From the NCBI GenBank assembly GCA_029718625.1, contig CM056391.1, positions 27,816,281 through 27,880,280 of the forward strand: a DNA stretch of 64,000 bases. The letters run 5' to 3'. The notes under the pieces were generated by a model. It searched no databases. It saw nothing but the letters and a program-made list of their open reading frames with translations, and was not told the DNA's origin. This document shows positions 36,786 through 48,779 of this stretch, in pieces. Position 1 is the first letter of the stretch; every line of letters begins with the position of its first letter. The DNA is from Synaphobranchus kaupii (lineage: Eukaryota; Chordata; Actinopteri; Anguilliformes; Synaphobranchidae). The position numbers and the translations under genes are program-made.

Positions 36786-37166
36786 TATCGCTATTGTTTG
36801 CCCTCGGGTTTGCCTCCGGGAAAAAGTGTTTGTTGTTTTTTCTAAACCAAAACAAACAAAAGAAGCTGGCTACCGCTTTGCTCCTTTCGCATCTTAAAAT
36901 ATGAAATTTTTCCGTCTGCGACAAACATTTCACAAAATCCCCTGTGAACCTGCTAGTTCCTGTAACATTTCCGAGGCGGAAAGCTTGCCAACCTTTTTGT
37001 GTGTGTTTGTGTTCTGAGGGCCTGTTAAAATTTTACCATTTTTCAAAGTCACCCTGGTCTTGGGACTATGACCTGTATAGTTTGTCATATAGGATCTATT
37101 CTTTTGGTTTCAAACGTGTTTTCTTGGCTTGTAATTTGGGGTTTTGTATTTTCAGCTCCTTCTTTT
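36786..37166. promoter_or_regulatory. Repeat-free block after the elp4 exon
   Basis: No coding frame is supported. The sequence from about 36710 to 36960 is repeat-free and GC-balanced, with TCTAATTAGGGCCAG (a homeodomain-type TAATTA core) and TTCGCATCTTAAAATATGAA. It resembles conserved non-coding DNA. Confidence 0.3.
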
Positions 37167-38467
37167 TTACAGTTTTTCTCAATTGTTTACACACAAAAAC
37201 TAGAACTTATGACACAATGACCACAACCTGTAACTCATGTGCCAACTCCCTAAACCAATTCTGCTGAACTATAAACACATTTCCTGCTGTAGACCCAGAT
37301 TTCAATTCTAAACCACACTTTCTTCAAAACACTACACACAATTATCTGCTTTAGACCCAGATTTAAATTCTAAACCACACTTTCTTCAAAACACTACACA
37401 CAATTATCTGCTTTAGACCCAGATTTAAATTATAAACCACACTTTCTTCAAAACACTACACACAATACTCTCTATTTTGCACACTCTTCATCAATGCCAA
37501 ATCTCCTTGTGTTCAGACAGAACACACTGCCATTCAAATGGCAAAACTTCCATTTCCAAGGCCGTTGTGTAATTTCCAATCAAAGCTTGAGCAATATAAG
37601 GGCCACAGGTGAGCTCCTGGTTTGGAGAACAATGGATGGCAACATTGAAGTGAGAGGTGATCAGAGAGGCAGAGGAGTGAGAGTAAGAGGAGGATGAGGA
37701 GGAGGAAGAGGAGGACGAGGAGGAGGAAGAGGAGGACGAGGAGGAGGCATGTGGCGATATAGCTCCTGAGGCATTTCAGGGCTGGATTCGCCATACTAGG
37801 CGATACTTCCCCCGCTGCTTGGCCAGAGAGAACATAGCCTGTGATGTCGATGAGGTCCTATGGCCAGACAGGAACCGAAGACAGGATGCAGCCTAGTTTT
37901 TTTGTCCTTTTTTATTTTACATTTTTCTTTCTTTTTTTGTTGACTGTACTGGCCTATTTTCTATTGTTTGATCTGTGCAAATAATTTACACATCCAGTTG
38001 TGTTTGCTGTGATGTATAGGCTACAGCACTTTTGGAAAAAATAAAGAAATATTTTTGTTGTTACTGTATATTTGTGTATTGTTTTATATTTGAGTAAAAA
38101 CATTATACAGTAATATTTTACAACAGGAGTAAGCGTACAGTAACACTGAACATGAAAAGGCATAATGCTCCTGATAAGGCCTTCATACTGGTGTTTTCCC
38201 ATTCATAGTAGTGTTTTCCATTCAGCACATCAGTGTTCAATTGGTTCTTAGAAATGTCAACTCATATGATGGTCTGTGTGTGTCATTTGAACACAAACTA
38301 CCATTTTGAGGAGACATAACATTGTTTTGAAGGCAAAGTAGCATTTTGCAGGAGATATGTAGGGTTTTGCATTTTGTGTGTGTGGTTTTTGGATTTGTGA
38401 AGATTAGTTTTGAGAAAATGAGGTATGCTTTCAAAAACTGTGTGTAAGCAATTGAGATAAACTGTAA
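37167..38467 (+). mobile_element. Internally deleted DNA transposon with TIRs and fused transposase ends
   Basis: Terminal inverted repeats are TTACAGTTTTTCTCAATTG at the left and, at the right, the complement of TTACAGTTTATCTCAATTG. Inside are three 62-bp tandem units (37290-37475), then a start codon at 37633 for MDGNIEVRGDQRGRG, an Arg/Gly-type N-terminus seen in fish Tc1-group transposases. A purine tract (37675-37747) follows. In another frame the transposase C-terminus F-Q-G-W-I-R-H...R-Y-F-P-R-C-L-A-R then D-V-D-E-V-L-W-P-D ends at 37896. The catalytic core is missing, so it is non-autonomous. Confidence 0.75.
37290..37475. repeat. Tandem repeat, 3 x 62 bp
   Basis: Each unit begins TAGACCCAGATTT and contains AAACCACACTTTCTTC and AACACTACACACAATTATC. 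Unit starts are at 37290, 37352 and 37414. The array lies near the left end of the transposon and is probably part of its subterminal region. Confidence 0.93.
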
Positions 38468-38526
38468 GCATTGTATGTAATATTGGGTTAGTGTTTTGTA
38501 AATAAGTCTGGAGTCAAATGGAATGT

Positions 38527-38566
38527 CTGCCAAGTATGTACATGTTAAAATGTACATACTTGGCAG
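38527..38566. repeat. Perfect inverted repeat, 17-bp arms, 6-base loop
   Basis: CTGCCAAGTATGTACAT at 38527-38543 and its exact reverse complement at 38550-38566, with loop GTTAAA. It lies 60 bases beyond the right end of the 37167-38467 transposon. Confidence 0.97.
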
Positions 38567-41500
38567 CTAGTGGGAGAGTAGGGCCTTCTCAAATGTGACA
38601 TTATGAGAGGTTAAAGAAATCAGTTTTAAACAGGAGTGCAGTATGTATGAATATAGTAGCTGCTCTCTCCTATAGACAGCCAAAGACACTCTCTGCAGCC
38701 CCTGAACACTTGAGCAGGTCCTTTGACTTGTGCCAAAAGTCAAAGAACGTTCAAAAAATCATCCTACTGATGGAAAACACGTAAATAATGTAATTCTGAC
38801 AAGCACATTCATAGGAGATTATATTTATAATGGTATTTGGTGGTTTAGTTATTCTGATCATAATTTTTCTCACTGCTCTGTGTTCATAACAAACAAAAAT
38901 ACGAATGTGCCGCATTTTGTGAGGGGTAAAGGTGTACCAAATCTGTACCTGACGCATTTTCATGCATGGTGACCCAGTACACATCCCACTGTGTCTCTTT
39001 GTGTCCTTGAAATGCTGGGATGTAGAAGAACCTCTTTGTCATGTCCTGTCTCTGGCGGTTACCCCTTGGGCTGACTGCTTTGTGTGTATCTCCCCCCAGC
39101 CTAACACGTCAGACCAAGTTGCTTCACTGAAGGGGTCTGGGTTACCTGTGGTGTGCTCCAGGATTTCCGCTACCCCACCCACCAACCACATAAATCCACT
39201 AACGATATAAAGGCCATTTGTGTGGCCAGAGTTGTGTTCAGAGATGTTATAGCTGTCCATCAAACAGTGGCACAATAAACTACAACAAACAGTGGGATGC
39301 AGCCACGGTTTTATCATCCATTTTGTCAGCAAGCACTTGAATGGCAGTGCTCCGTTAGCTCTCATCAGTTGTTGGTAAATGTGTAATGGATTAAAACATT
39401 ATCTGCTGTAGTACACAGTCTTTGCTGTACGCGTATCAATATTTGAATAATGAAAGTAGATACCGTACAACTGCAGGTAATATTTCCCCCTCAAATAAAC
39501 ACAAGCCTTTTATTGATGTTGCAGTTTGGCAGGAGCTTCCTAAAAAAGGTAGTAAACGCTAAATGCTTTATGGTTTATCATTAAGCCAGTTAGCCAACAT
39601 TGGGGAAGTTTGCACTTGTTACTCCCAAGTTAAAAACAACTTTATATGAATGCATATGTTGCTATAAGCCATATCTTGACATTAATTTCTTACAAATGTA
39701 TCTAATGGAGTGTCATCTGAATCATACCATTGTTCAGAGGAAATTTGACAAGGACAGACATTATAGTAGGTGAAGGACAGTCTTTATAGGCCTACTGTAT
39801 CTAGTCAAGACATGGGGCATCTAAGGTACAGAACAATATGACTTATGACTCATATTTCCACCATTAATTTAGAGTGACACTTGAACAGTAGCCACCTTTG
39901 AATAAACAATGCATGGATAATGAGGATTTCAAAATTAGCGCTACAGTGATTATTGTAAGCAATGTAGTATTACACACTATATTTTACACAGACTTGAAAT
40001 TCAGTGCTCACAATTGCATTTACTGTACGCCACACACCGGATGAACATCAGATCGTAACTGCATTTTATTAACCTTACTGTAAAACATAATATTGTCTTT
40101 TGTTGTTCTCTGGTGTTATTTTTCAGAGTAAAATGCAGTCAGTGTATAGGTGCTGTGTCAGATTACAGTTTGTGAAAACCTGGATGAGACCTGGTAAGAA
40201 ATTGTTATAAAATGGCGGAAAGCCAGGCTTAACAACTTATGCTCGCAAAGCTCCAGTTCAAGGTGCCACAGATCTTGCATGATTGCCTGAAATGTTATTT
40301 TTCTAGTAGTAACAGTGAAGGTGTGTGTGGCATAACTGTCAGATCTATTGCTGCAAGTGGTACTTACATCTAACCTCGTTCCCTTTCCGTTTTAGGAGGG
40401 GAAATTGTGCTCTGACACATTTCTCAAAGAGGTCCTCAGCTCATCAGTCCTCAGCGACTGATATGTTCTTTCTCCATAGCGTTATGCGAGCAATCAACAC
40501 TACAAAAATTCTAAGAAGATAGGGTATGATTCACACAAAGGTAGCCTCGCCCTGTCAGGGCAAGAGCAGCCACAACTACCAATGTAGCTAGCTGAACAGC
40601 TGTCCCTACGCAAAGTTATTTTTTTTACACACAAACAGAAATGTAATGGGGAAATGGCTGCAGTACAAACAACTGACTAAAAGGATTAGCAGTCTGACCA
40701 AGTCCTGAAAAGTCCTCTGGTCTGATCTCATGCTGATATAGACAGGAGCAAGTTAACAGTTAGCAATGGCACCTGTGCTCAAAGTCACATACACCATCAG
40801 CCACATCAGACTGTGGTAGTGTTTGCCGAATGATCTCATTTTTATCTGAAGCGAAGTATGATGTAATCTTTCCTCTCATATCACGGATCCCTGTCTATTC
40901 ATGTTGTCATGGGGTGAAGATTAAAATACAGAAAGCTGTGTCTATACACATAGTCGATCGTGATAATGAAAAGGATGCATTAATAACATTGACTGTGGAA
41001 TATTATTTTAATGGTCTATAATGCTGATTGAATCCATTTTTCTATTCTAAGCTTTTTTGTGGAATCAATTTTTATTAGAATATATAGAATTTTACTTTAG
41101 CAAAATGAAAGATATTTTTATGCATCAAATAGGTACTGCATTATCAGAGTCAGAGTGTTTGTTGTAATATTACTTTCATTGCAAAATATGTACACACTAC
41201 AAAGCACATTATTTTACAAGTAACTGCTGAAGATGCAGTTTTGTGGTTTCTGTACGTTTGTGGTATCGTGTATGCAACCCAACAGCTGTGTAAAGTATTT
41301 TTGTCATAGCCGTTTGAACAGGCGGTGGAGTATGTTCACTCAGCCTGGTGTTCTGGGTGGAGTCGCACATGTTCTCAGCCCTGATGCTCGTCTGGGAGCT
41401 GACGAGGATGATTGACAGTAATTCGATGTGGCCCCAGAGCTGTAGCCGGTCGGTGGACCCCCTACGCAGAGGTGTTCCTTGGCTGCAGGGACAGCAGTGT

Positions 41501-42086
41501 GTTGATGGACCTCCGGCCAAGGAAATGAGGTTGAGTTCTCGGGTGAAGCACAGCGGCATAATTAAGGACAGAGCTGACCCACTTTTCCCTCTCATTTTGG
41601 GAAGGGGTACGGGAATGGCACTGATGATTTTTCAGGGCACTCGTTAAATGTGCCCTCAGGGGCTCTCCTCCCTCGAACAGCAGTGCATTTCTTCAGCAAG
41701 TATTGCATGGATGCGTTTCCCATTGTCTTTCTTTCTGGGACCCAGAACTTCCCAGACATGATGCTGGATCAGCACTTTTGTGTTGTGCAGGGATTCCCAG
41801 AGCAAAACACAGTGGGATGTGCTAGATATTCCCCTGCTTCTCGGTGTAAGATGCCGGCCTTCAATTCGATATGATGCTAAACCTGTCTGGAGAAATCAGG
41901 AACCCTCCCTACTATTAACCACTCCAGGCTCTCTGATGGTGTTAAGCAAATTATCGTGTTTTGTGTAAGGCTAAGTAAGATGGAGCTAGAGATAAGATTT
42001 GAGTATAACAAACTGATGCTAATGTACTCTGCCCTCACATGAGGGATTCCTGCAAATGTATAGTAGACTATGTTTATTTTTATAAG

Positions 42087-42089
<3 letters not shown>

Positions 42090-42162
<73 letters not shown>
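42090..42162. repeat. (CA)n(TA)n compound microsatellite
   Basis: About 40 bases of CA followed by about 30 bases of TA. Open frames read across it on both strands are artefacts of the repeat. Confidence 0.97.
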
Positions 42163-42164
<2 letters not shown>

Positions 42165-42613
42165 GTATATTGGGATGGCAGGTATGCCATCCGCCAAGTT
42201 ATGGCTTGGTGTGGTGGGGCATGCCCCATACCTATACAGCACCGAGAGTTTGGCACTTTTCAGGGTTTCCTACAGAAGTAACCACAATGACCATAGACTC
42301 TCAGCCCTTAAAAACATTAACTTCTGTATGTTCTGGCCTCATGTAACCACACAGCATTCAGATACAACTTCACTCATCCACACAATAAAGCCCCAAACTT
42401 GGGTTATTTTGCCGTTTTTCTCCTTCCCCTTACGCTTCTTCTTCTTCTTCCCATTTTTCTGCCAAACTGCCTGCCTCCGTCGCGATGTTATCCAATTATT
42501 ATTTGAGGGCATGGTCCGTATACCTGCTCATCAAGCTTATCGTCCAATAAAAATGCTTCATACTAATGTTTTTTTAATGTTAATATAGCTAATGGCTTCA
42601 TGCTTTTCAAGAA

Positions 42614-42720
42614 GCTACTGTGGCTTAGTGGTTAAAACTGCAGTTTCTCACACAATGGATTGTGGGTTCGAGCCCAGCAAGGCACATGTGTATTTTCCAC
42701 AAAAACAATGTGCAACTGTT
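42614..42720 (+). mobile_element. tRNA-derived SINE fragment (Pol III A and B boxes)
   Basis: TGGCTTAGTGG at 42621-42631 fits a tRNA A box, and GGGTTCGAGCC at 42664-42674 is a near-perfect B box, spaced as in a tRNA gene. The 5' segment GCTACTG does not pair with the sequence after the T arm, so this is a SINE head or tRNA pseudogene rather than a functional tRNA. Confidence 0.6.
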
Positions 42721-42850
42721 AAGTACTTTTCATTTCTTAGACTGTTATTATTTTCACATTGACACATTAACGTATTTTTATTGCAAAGGCAAAAGAGGTT
42801 TACAATATTAACTGTTCAATGTTTCACTTGTATTTCACTTGTACTTTATC

Positions 42851-42900
42851 ACACCCTCCCCAAACTGGACGCTCGCTTTTGTCTGGTTTGGGGAGGGTGT
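42851..42900. repeat. Inverted repeat, 15-bp perfect arms, 20-base loop
   Basis: ACACCCTCCCCAAAC at 42851-42865 pairs exactly with GTTTGGGGAGGGTGT at 42886-42900. It lies just beyond the SINE-like fragment. No element type can be assigned. Confidence 0.95.
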
Positions 42901-44178
42901 TACGCTCTGCTCTTGCGGTCATGACTGACTGACTGTGGAAACCCCTTGCCTCGGCCAACATTTCTTTATTAATTTATTCCTTCACTTCAGGTCTGTTCAC
43001 TTTATCCTTTTCACACATAACACAAGGTCACCATAAAATTAACTACTAGGAAAATTAAGAATTTACGATAATAGCCTACATTAAGAATTGAGGATAGCCT
43101 CTTTTAAGCTGCAAGCCTTTAAGCGATCAGATTTATAAACCGCCAATTCCCCAAACATATGTGATTCATGGTTAGTTATAAATAAATAGATAGCCTCCGA
43201 ATGTGGCTCTAGTCTACGCTACTCTGCTGATAATGTAGCTTACTGCAAACACTTTTAATTATAATAATAATAATAAGAAGAAGAAGAATAATGTCTGGTA
43301 TGTACTTTCTTAGTAGTATCTACTTTTTTTTTTCTGGCTTAGATTCCTGGGAAATATGCATTGTCCAATTAAGCTTGTTCGCCAACGTTACTTCCTGCTT
43401 CTCGTCAGGAAGCAGAAACAAGCTAGGCTACTACGAAGCGAATCAACATGCATTATAGCCTACATTCATTGCCCTACAGAAAACTAAACTAAACCTAGCT
43501 GTCCGGTACCAAAACATTTCCCGCAGGTAACGTTCTACACTACCGGAAAAAAACTCTGCTGTGCAGAAACTCACTAGCTCGCTTGCTAGCTCATAGCCCA
43601 CACATGGAAGGTTGGAGTTACGCATCCGGCAATCCAGTGTTGAATAGCCTAACTGCTGTGCTTATGAACTCACTAGCTCACTCGCTAGCTCGTAGCCCAC
43701 ACATGGAAGGTTGGAGTTACGCATCCGGCAATCCAGTGTTGAATAGCCTAACGTTAAATGTATTTCATAGAATACTAATAGCCCTATTTTAAAACTGTAT
43801 TTCCATATTTTACTGAAAACTATTTAGGCTGTACTAGCTATTTAGGCTGTATGTCTTTCAGCTAGAATGTGCTTGCGTCTAGCCCATTGTGCATGTATGT
43901 CTCCATGTAGACTTGGTTAATTAATTTACACGCTTCTTCATGATCCATAGCTCAGGTGGTGCTGTTCATTGTATTTCATTACACATTAAATACTGCTCAT
44001 CTACAAACTCTTTTAATGTAATTGTGTGCTGTCTGTAATAGGATAACTGTTCTCATTCTTGTCAATAGAGGGCGTTATGGTTGCGCAAATGTCTACATAC
44101 ATTTCTTTGGAATGCATGTCTCTCTCCGTGTTTATCTTCATGCATTATTCATCATTAGTTAGCTATAAAAAATAAGTG
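42901..44178. other. Intergenic DNA with a 99-bp tandem duplication
   Basis: No gene is seen. The sequence contains short AAT/AAG-rich repeats near 43260-43290 and a direct duplication at 43568-43752. It is probably old repeat debris. Confidence 0.5.
43568..43752. repeat. Direct tandem duplication, period 99 bp
   Basis: AACTCACTAGCTCGC...ATCCGGCAATCCAGTGTTG starts at 43568 and repeats at 43667 with only a few changes. The high identity implies a recent duplication. Confidence 0.93.
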
Positions 44179-45335
44179 ATATCAGATCAAAAATGTCTAT
44201 GACGTAAAAAAAAAAAAGCCAAGTTACCTTTAAAAGTAATGTGGCCAAGTTACAACTAACAATATTGCCTATCGTAGCTCATACTAAATAAAAAACTCTA
44301 TTCCAAAGCAATGTTATCCAAACTTTCCTAAATTATTTAATGCAACTTGGCCCTGTGTTTCTTCATCTTACCATCTCAAGAGAACGTGGTCAATGAAACT
44401 GTATGTGCCACATCAAACTGCAAAATGAAAATAATTTATAGTGGAAATACTCTGATTCAGATGTGTTGCACTTAGAAATTAAACAGAAAAATGTCTACAC
44501 TATAGGGAATGTTTGAACAATTGTCTGCAATCCACTGCTTTGGGCCTATGAAAAGCACGGAATGAATAAAATGTATTATTATTATTATTATTATAATTAT
44601 TATTATTATGTATTTATTGATTTATTTATTTGGATTTTCTATCAAAACCTGTGTGGTCCTACAGAGCATATATATCCTTGTGTTCACAAAATTATGTTTG
44701 CAAATATCATAAATACTATTATTTATGAAAATTGGTACTATTACTTATTTGCCACCATCTGACCCACAAACATGTCTGGATACATTTGTAAAAATGCTTT
44801 ATGTACGCTATTTTCTAGGTAAAAATATTACTCATTTATTTATTCATCACCCCTTTCTCTATTGTACATGATGTTTCTTCGTATAAATGTCTGTTTGTGA
44901 ATTGTAAAGAATGCTGTAGCATAGTTAACATTTTAAAACCTGTACATTTTCTAAAGTAAACTTGCCAACAAAGTACAACATATCCTTTTCTGGAGTGTAA
45001 TTATTCATTCACTGTTAAAAACACTAATTGAAATCATATGTTGTTTCATGAGGCACAATCTCTTCACATGCAAAGATGAAGAAACACAGGGCCAAGTTGC
45101 ATTAAATAATTTAGGAAAGTTTGCATAGCATTGCTTTGGAATAGAGCTAGTTTATTTAGTGTGAGCTACGATAGGCAATATTGTTAGTTGTAACTTGGCC
45201 ACATTTTGATATCAAGACTTTTAAAGGCAGGCCTAGTTTTTGCAAGTTGGAATTAAGAACTTTTGGACAGCGCTATGTAGGCTATACGTGAGTACGTGGG
45301 CTTTTTTTATGTCGTAGACGTTTTTGATCTGATAT
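44179..45335. mobile_element. Fold-back element (large inverted repeat), about 1.16 kb
   Basis: The outer ends ATATCAGATCAAAAA (left) and TTTTTGATCTGATAT (right) are complementary. Complementarity continues inward through TGTCTATGACGTAAA/TTATGTCGTAGACG, ACAATATTGCCTATCGTAGC and TGCAACTTGGCCCTGTG, giving arms of roughly 200-270 bases around an AT-rich middle with a TTA repeat. No transposase is present. It is a MITE-type element. Confidence 0.85.
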
Positions 45336-45362
45336 ATATAGTAATATATATATATATATACT

Positions 45363-45970
45363 GTATATACAGACGGTGAGAAATTAAAGGTAAAACCAAC
45401 ATAAGTGTCTTTAGTAAGGTGTTGGGCCACCACGAGCTGCCAGAACAGCTTCAGTGCGCCTTGCATAGATTCTACATCTAGTCTAGCATAGATTCTAGTC
45501 TCTGGAACTCTACTAGAGGGGTGGAACACCATTCTTCCAAAAGATTATTCCATTATTCCTTTCAATTGGTGTTTTGATGATGGTGATGGAGAGCGCTGTC
45601 TGACACAATCGGACCAGAATCTCCATAGGTGTTCAATTTGGTTGAGATCTGGTGACTGCGAGGGCAGTAGCATATGATTCACATAATTTTCATACTCATC
45701 AAACCATTCAGTGACCCCTTGTGGCCCTGTGGATGGGGGCATTGTCATGCTGGTAGAAGACCACTCCCATCAGGATAGAAATTTTTCATCATAAAAGTGA
45801 TCACTCAGAATAACTTTGTATTGATTTGCAGTGACCCTTTCCTCTAAGGGGACAAGTGGACCCAGAACCATACCAGGAACATGCCCCCCCCACAGTATAA
45901 CAGAGCCAACCGGACCCCTCCCCCCCACTTTAAGGGTTTTTCCTTTAATTTGTCACCCGTCTGTATATGT
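45363..45970 (-). mobile_element. Tc1-like transposon remnant
   Basis: The ends are CAGACGGTGAGAAATTAAAGG and the inverted CCTTTAATTTGTCACCCGTC. On the minus strand the fragment GVTEWFDEYEN...HMLLPSQSPDLNQIEHLW is the C-terminal half of a Tc1-type DDE transposase, including the conserved SPDLNxIEHLW motif. Frameshifts and deletions make it inactive. It is a copy of the same family as 1160-1735. Confidence 0.88.
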
Positions 45971-45974
45971 ATAT

Positions 45975-47420
45975 AGTGTGCAGGTCCATAAGTATTTGGA
46001 CAGTGAGGTAAAATTTGCAGGTATTTACTATACGTCCATATTGGGAGAGCCAGGCACAAATTGGGGGGATAACTTTTTATACATAGTCCCCCCATTTTGG
46101 GGGACCAAAGTTAATTGGACAATTGGCTGCTCATCTATTCCATCATCATTTCATCATCTGTGTCCTCTTGCATCATTAGTTCATGCACAAGAAAGCTAAC
46201 AGAAGCTCTAGAGTTGATTCTAGGTGTGGAATTTGCACTTGGAGTCTCTTGCTGATGTCTCTCAACATGGGGACCAAATAAGTGTCAATGTCAGTAAAGT
46301 AGGTCATCATGAGTTGGTAAAATCGCTATAAATCAAGCATAGATATAGCTAAAACATTGCCGTGTCAATAACGCACTAGTGAGCTCAGCAATAGCAAACA
46401 ACCTGGTATACTATGGAAGACCACTGTAGTGGATGACCAAAAATATTTTGAAGAAAAACCTATTTTCAACTGTTGAACAGATCAAGAACACTCTCCAGGA
46501 TGTGGCCATAGATGTGTCAATGACTAAAACAAAGAGAAGACTACACCAGCATAACCTCAGGTGGTTCACTCCAAGATGCAAACCACTGTTAAGCCCAGAG
46601 AACAGAGCGGCCAGGTTAGAGTTTGCTAAAAACGTACATTTGAAAAACAGTAGAGTTTGAGTATTAACCTGTACCAAAGTAATGGAAGTAGTGTGGAGAA
46701 AGAAAGGAACTGCTCATGATCCAAAGCACCCCCCAGAAAACTAAACCTGGTGGATGTAGTGTTATGGCTTAGGCATGTATGGCTGCCACTGGAACTGGCT
46801 TGCTTGTCTTTATTGATGATGTGACTGCTGTGACGGCTGCTGCAGGATTAATTCCTAAGTGTACAGAAACATCTTATCTGCTTAGATCCAACCAAATGCA
46901 GGACTACAACAAATTGCTAAAGCAACCAAGGAGTTTTTCAGCCAAAACGTGGAATGTTCTTGACTAGCCAAGTCAATCACCCGACCTGAATACAATTGAA
47001 CATGCATTTCACTTGCTGAAGACAAGGCTGAAGGCAAAAATCCCCCAAAGCAAACAGGAACTGAAGATGGCTGCAGTACAGGCCTGGCAGAGCATGACCA
47101 GGGAAGAGCATCACTCAGCATCTGGTGATGTCTATTAGTCACAGACTTCAGGCAGTCAGTGGTGATGTCTATTAGCCACAGACTTCAGGAAATCAGTCAT
47201 CATGCAAAGGATTTGCAACCAAGTACTAAATACAATTACTTTATTTAAGATTATATTAATTTGTCTAATTACTTTTGGTCCCCTAAAATGGAGGGACTAT
47301 GTATAAAAGGGCTGTAATTTCACTGGATCACTGGATATGGATGTAAATACCCTTAAAGCTGACAGTCTGCACTTTAATCTCATATTCATTGTTTCATTCA
47401 CAGAGCCAAAACAACTAAAA
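45975..47420 (+). mobile_element. Tc1-like transposon remnant, second family
   Basis: It begins GTGCAGGTCCATAAGTATTTGG, a known fish Tc1-type terminus. The plus strand then shows FSTVEQIKNTLQDV...KRRLHQHNLRWFTPRCKPLL...ARLEFAKNVHLK (paired-like DNA-binding region). Later, out of frame, come W-L-P-L-E-L / FIDDVT and the remains of SPDLNxIEHAFHLLKT around 46975-47030. The right terminal repeat is not recognisable. It is broken by stops and frameshifts. Confidence 0.87.
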
Positions 47421-48779
47421 TTGTTACAGATAAGTATAAGTATAAAACTTGTTAATACACATATATATTATAGCTGTATGTGTGCCTATAACTTATATTT
47501 TATGTTTGTGCTATACATAGGTTTAATGTAACTATGTTGCTATTGTATGTGTGTGAGAGAAAGAAAGAGATGTGATAATGTTCTGGAAATAAGTGAAAAA
47601 GTCTTTTTTCAAGATCAAACACTTTTTTCAAGATTAGTCTCTAAAGCAGATGTACTTTTTGATATTTTAAAGCATTCCGCATAATAATCTTTCATTGTCA
47701 GATATGTTTTTTTTTTGTTTGGTTTTTTTGTGTGTGGGGGGGGGGGGGGGGTCAAATATATTTACATAGCATTTAGTTTTGTCTATTTGACATTTATGAG
47801 TAACAATGTGATCATATCCATAATTTTAAAAGTAATAATATACTTCAGTGCACACTCTTGAGTATACTATCTCTAATTAACTATAAGTCCTTTACTTTCA
47901 ATTGCATATTTTGCACATTGTGGTTCTCTATACATAATCAGCTCACACTTTAATTATTATGAAGAAAGTGACCTACCAACTGTTTTTTTACAGTGAAATT
48001 TATGAATAATGGAAATACAGAGAGGGGATAGAGGTTGTAGAACAATAGTGCACCCACTGCTCTTTCTTTTCTCCCTGTTGAGCTAGCAAGTGAAGCAAAA
48101 TAATTCCTTTAACTTAATTTGGATACAAACTGACTTATCATTTATACCTTTTCTATTATGTTTAGCCATCAGAGCTACATCAACAAATCCTTATTACTGT
48201 AAGCCTGTGTGCCATTACAGTCCTTGTTGCATTTGTAAACAACATATTTTATTGTGAGAATTCCTATGACACTTCTGTGCTTTAGTCAGTCCGCGGTTGT
48301 TTGTCTTTTAGAATTCTTAGTTTTTTGTTAATAATCATAGACAGATGCCACGTATAACTGTATAACCACCTGAAACACAATCTAGCATCTTTTGAGCCAA
48401 CAAGTGGAGGCATCGTATTGGAAAACAGCATGAGTGTGATAAAGTTCTCAACGACACACTAGTGTACTGTACAAAATGATTTTTTTTATAGTTTTCACAA
48501 AATACATTTAGAAAGCTCCATTTTAAATAAAATTAAATTGAAATATTTCAGAGACAGTAGCATAGACTTTTCATCTTCAACGCAATGCACTGACGCAGAA
48601 CCCCTTTCTATGTCACGGTGTAGGTACACACCATAATATGGTTCACAGCATGGCAGACCATGCCAAAAATGTACGTGGTTTTTACTCATAAATAAACAAC
48701 CGATTAATTACCCTTGCAGTCAAACATACTCGAAGCCATTGTAACAGAACCGAAAAAGGTTTACAAAATTAGCAACACA
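47421..48779. other. Intergenic DNA 3' of pax6
   Basis: AT-rich, no gene. It contains a 16-base G run at 47736-47751. Part may belong to longer pax6 3' UTR forms, but no alignment supports this left of 48780. Confidence 0.4.

Larger units (their letters stand above)
38468..42608. other. Intergenic DNA without a recognised gene
   Basis: Mostly AT-rich unique-looking sequence. A perfect hairpin is at 38527-38566. A GC-richer block at about 41340-41760 has open frames on both strands, but neither resembles a known protein. A compound CA/TA repeat is at 42090-42162. Nothing else can be assigned. Confidence 0.5.

Noticed and set aside
41209..41647. Overlapping open frames of 128 and 99 codons on opposite strands
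   Set aside because: Neither shows a known domain. Mutual overlap in a moderately GC-rich block makes chance likely.
42070..42588. 172-codon plus-strand open frame
   Set aside because: It starts in a CA/TA microsatellite. The remainder has no recognisable domain and no splice or codon-use signal.
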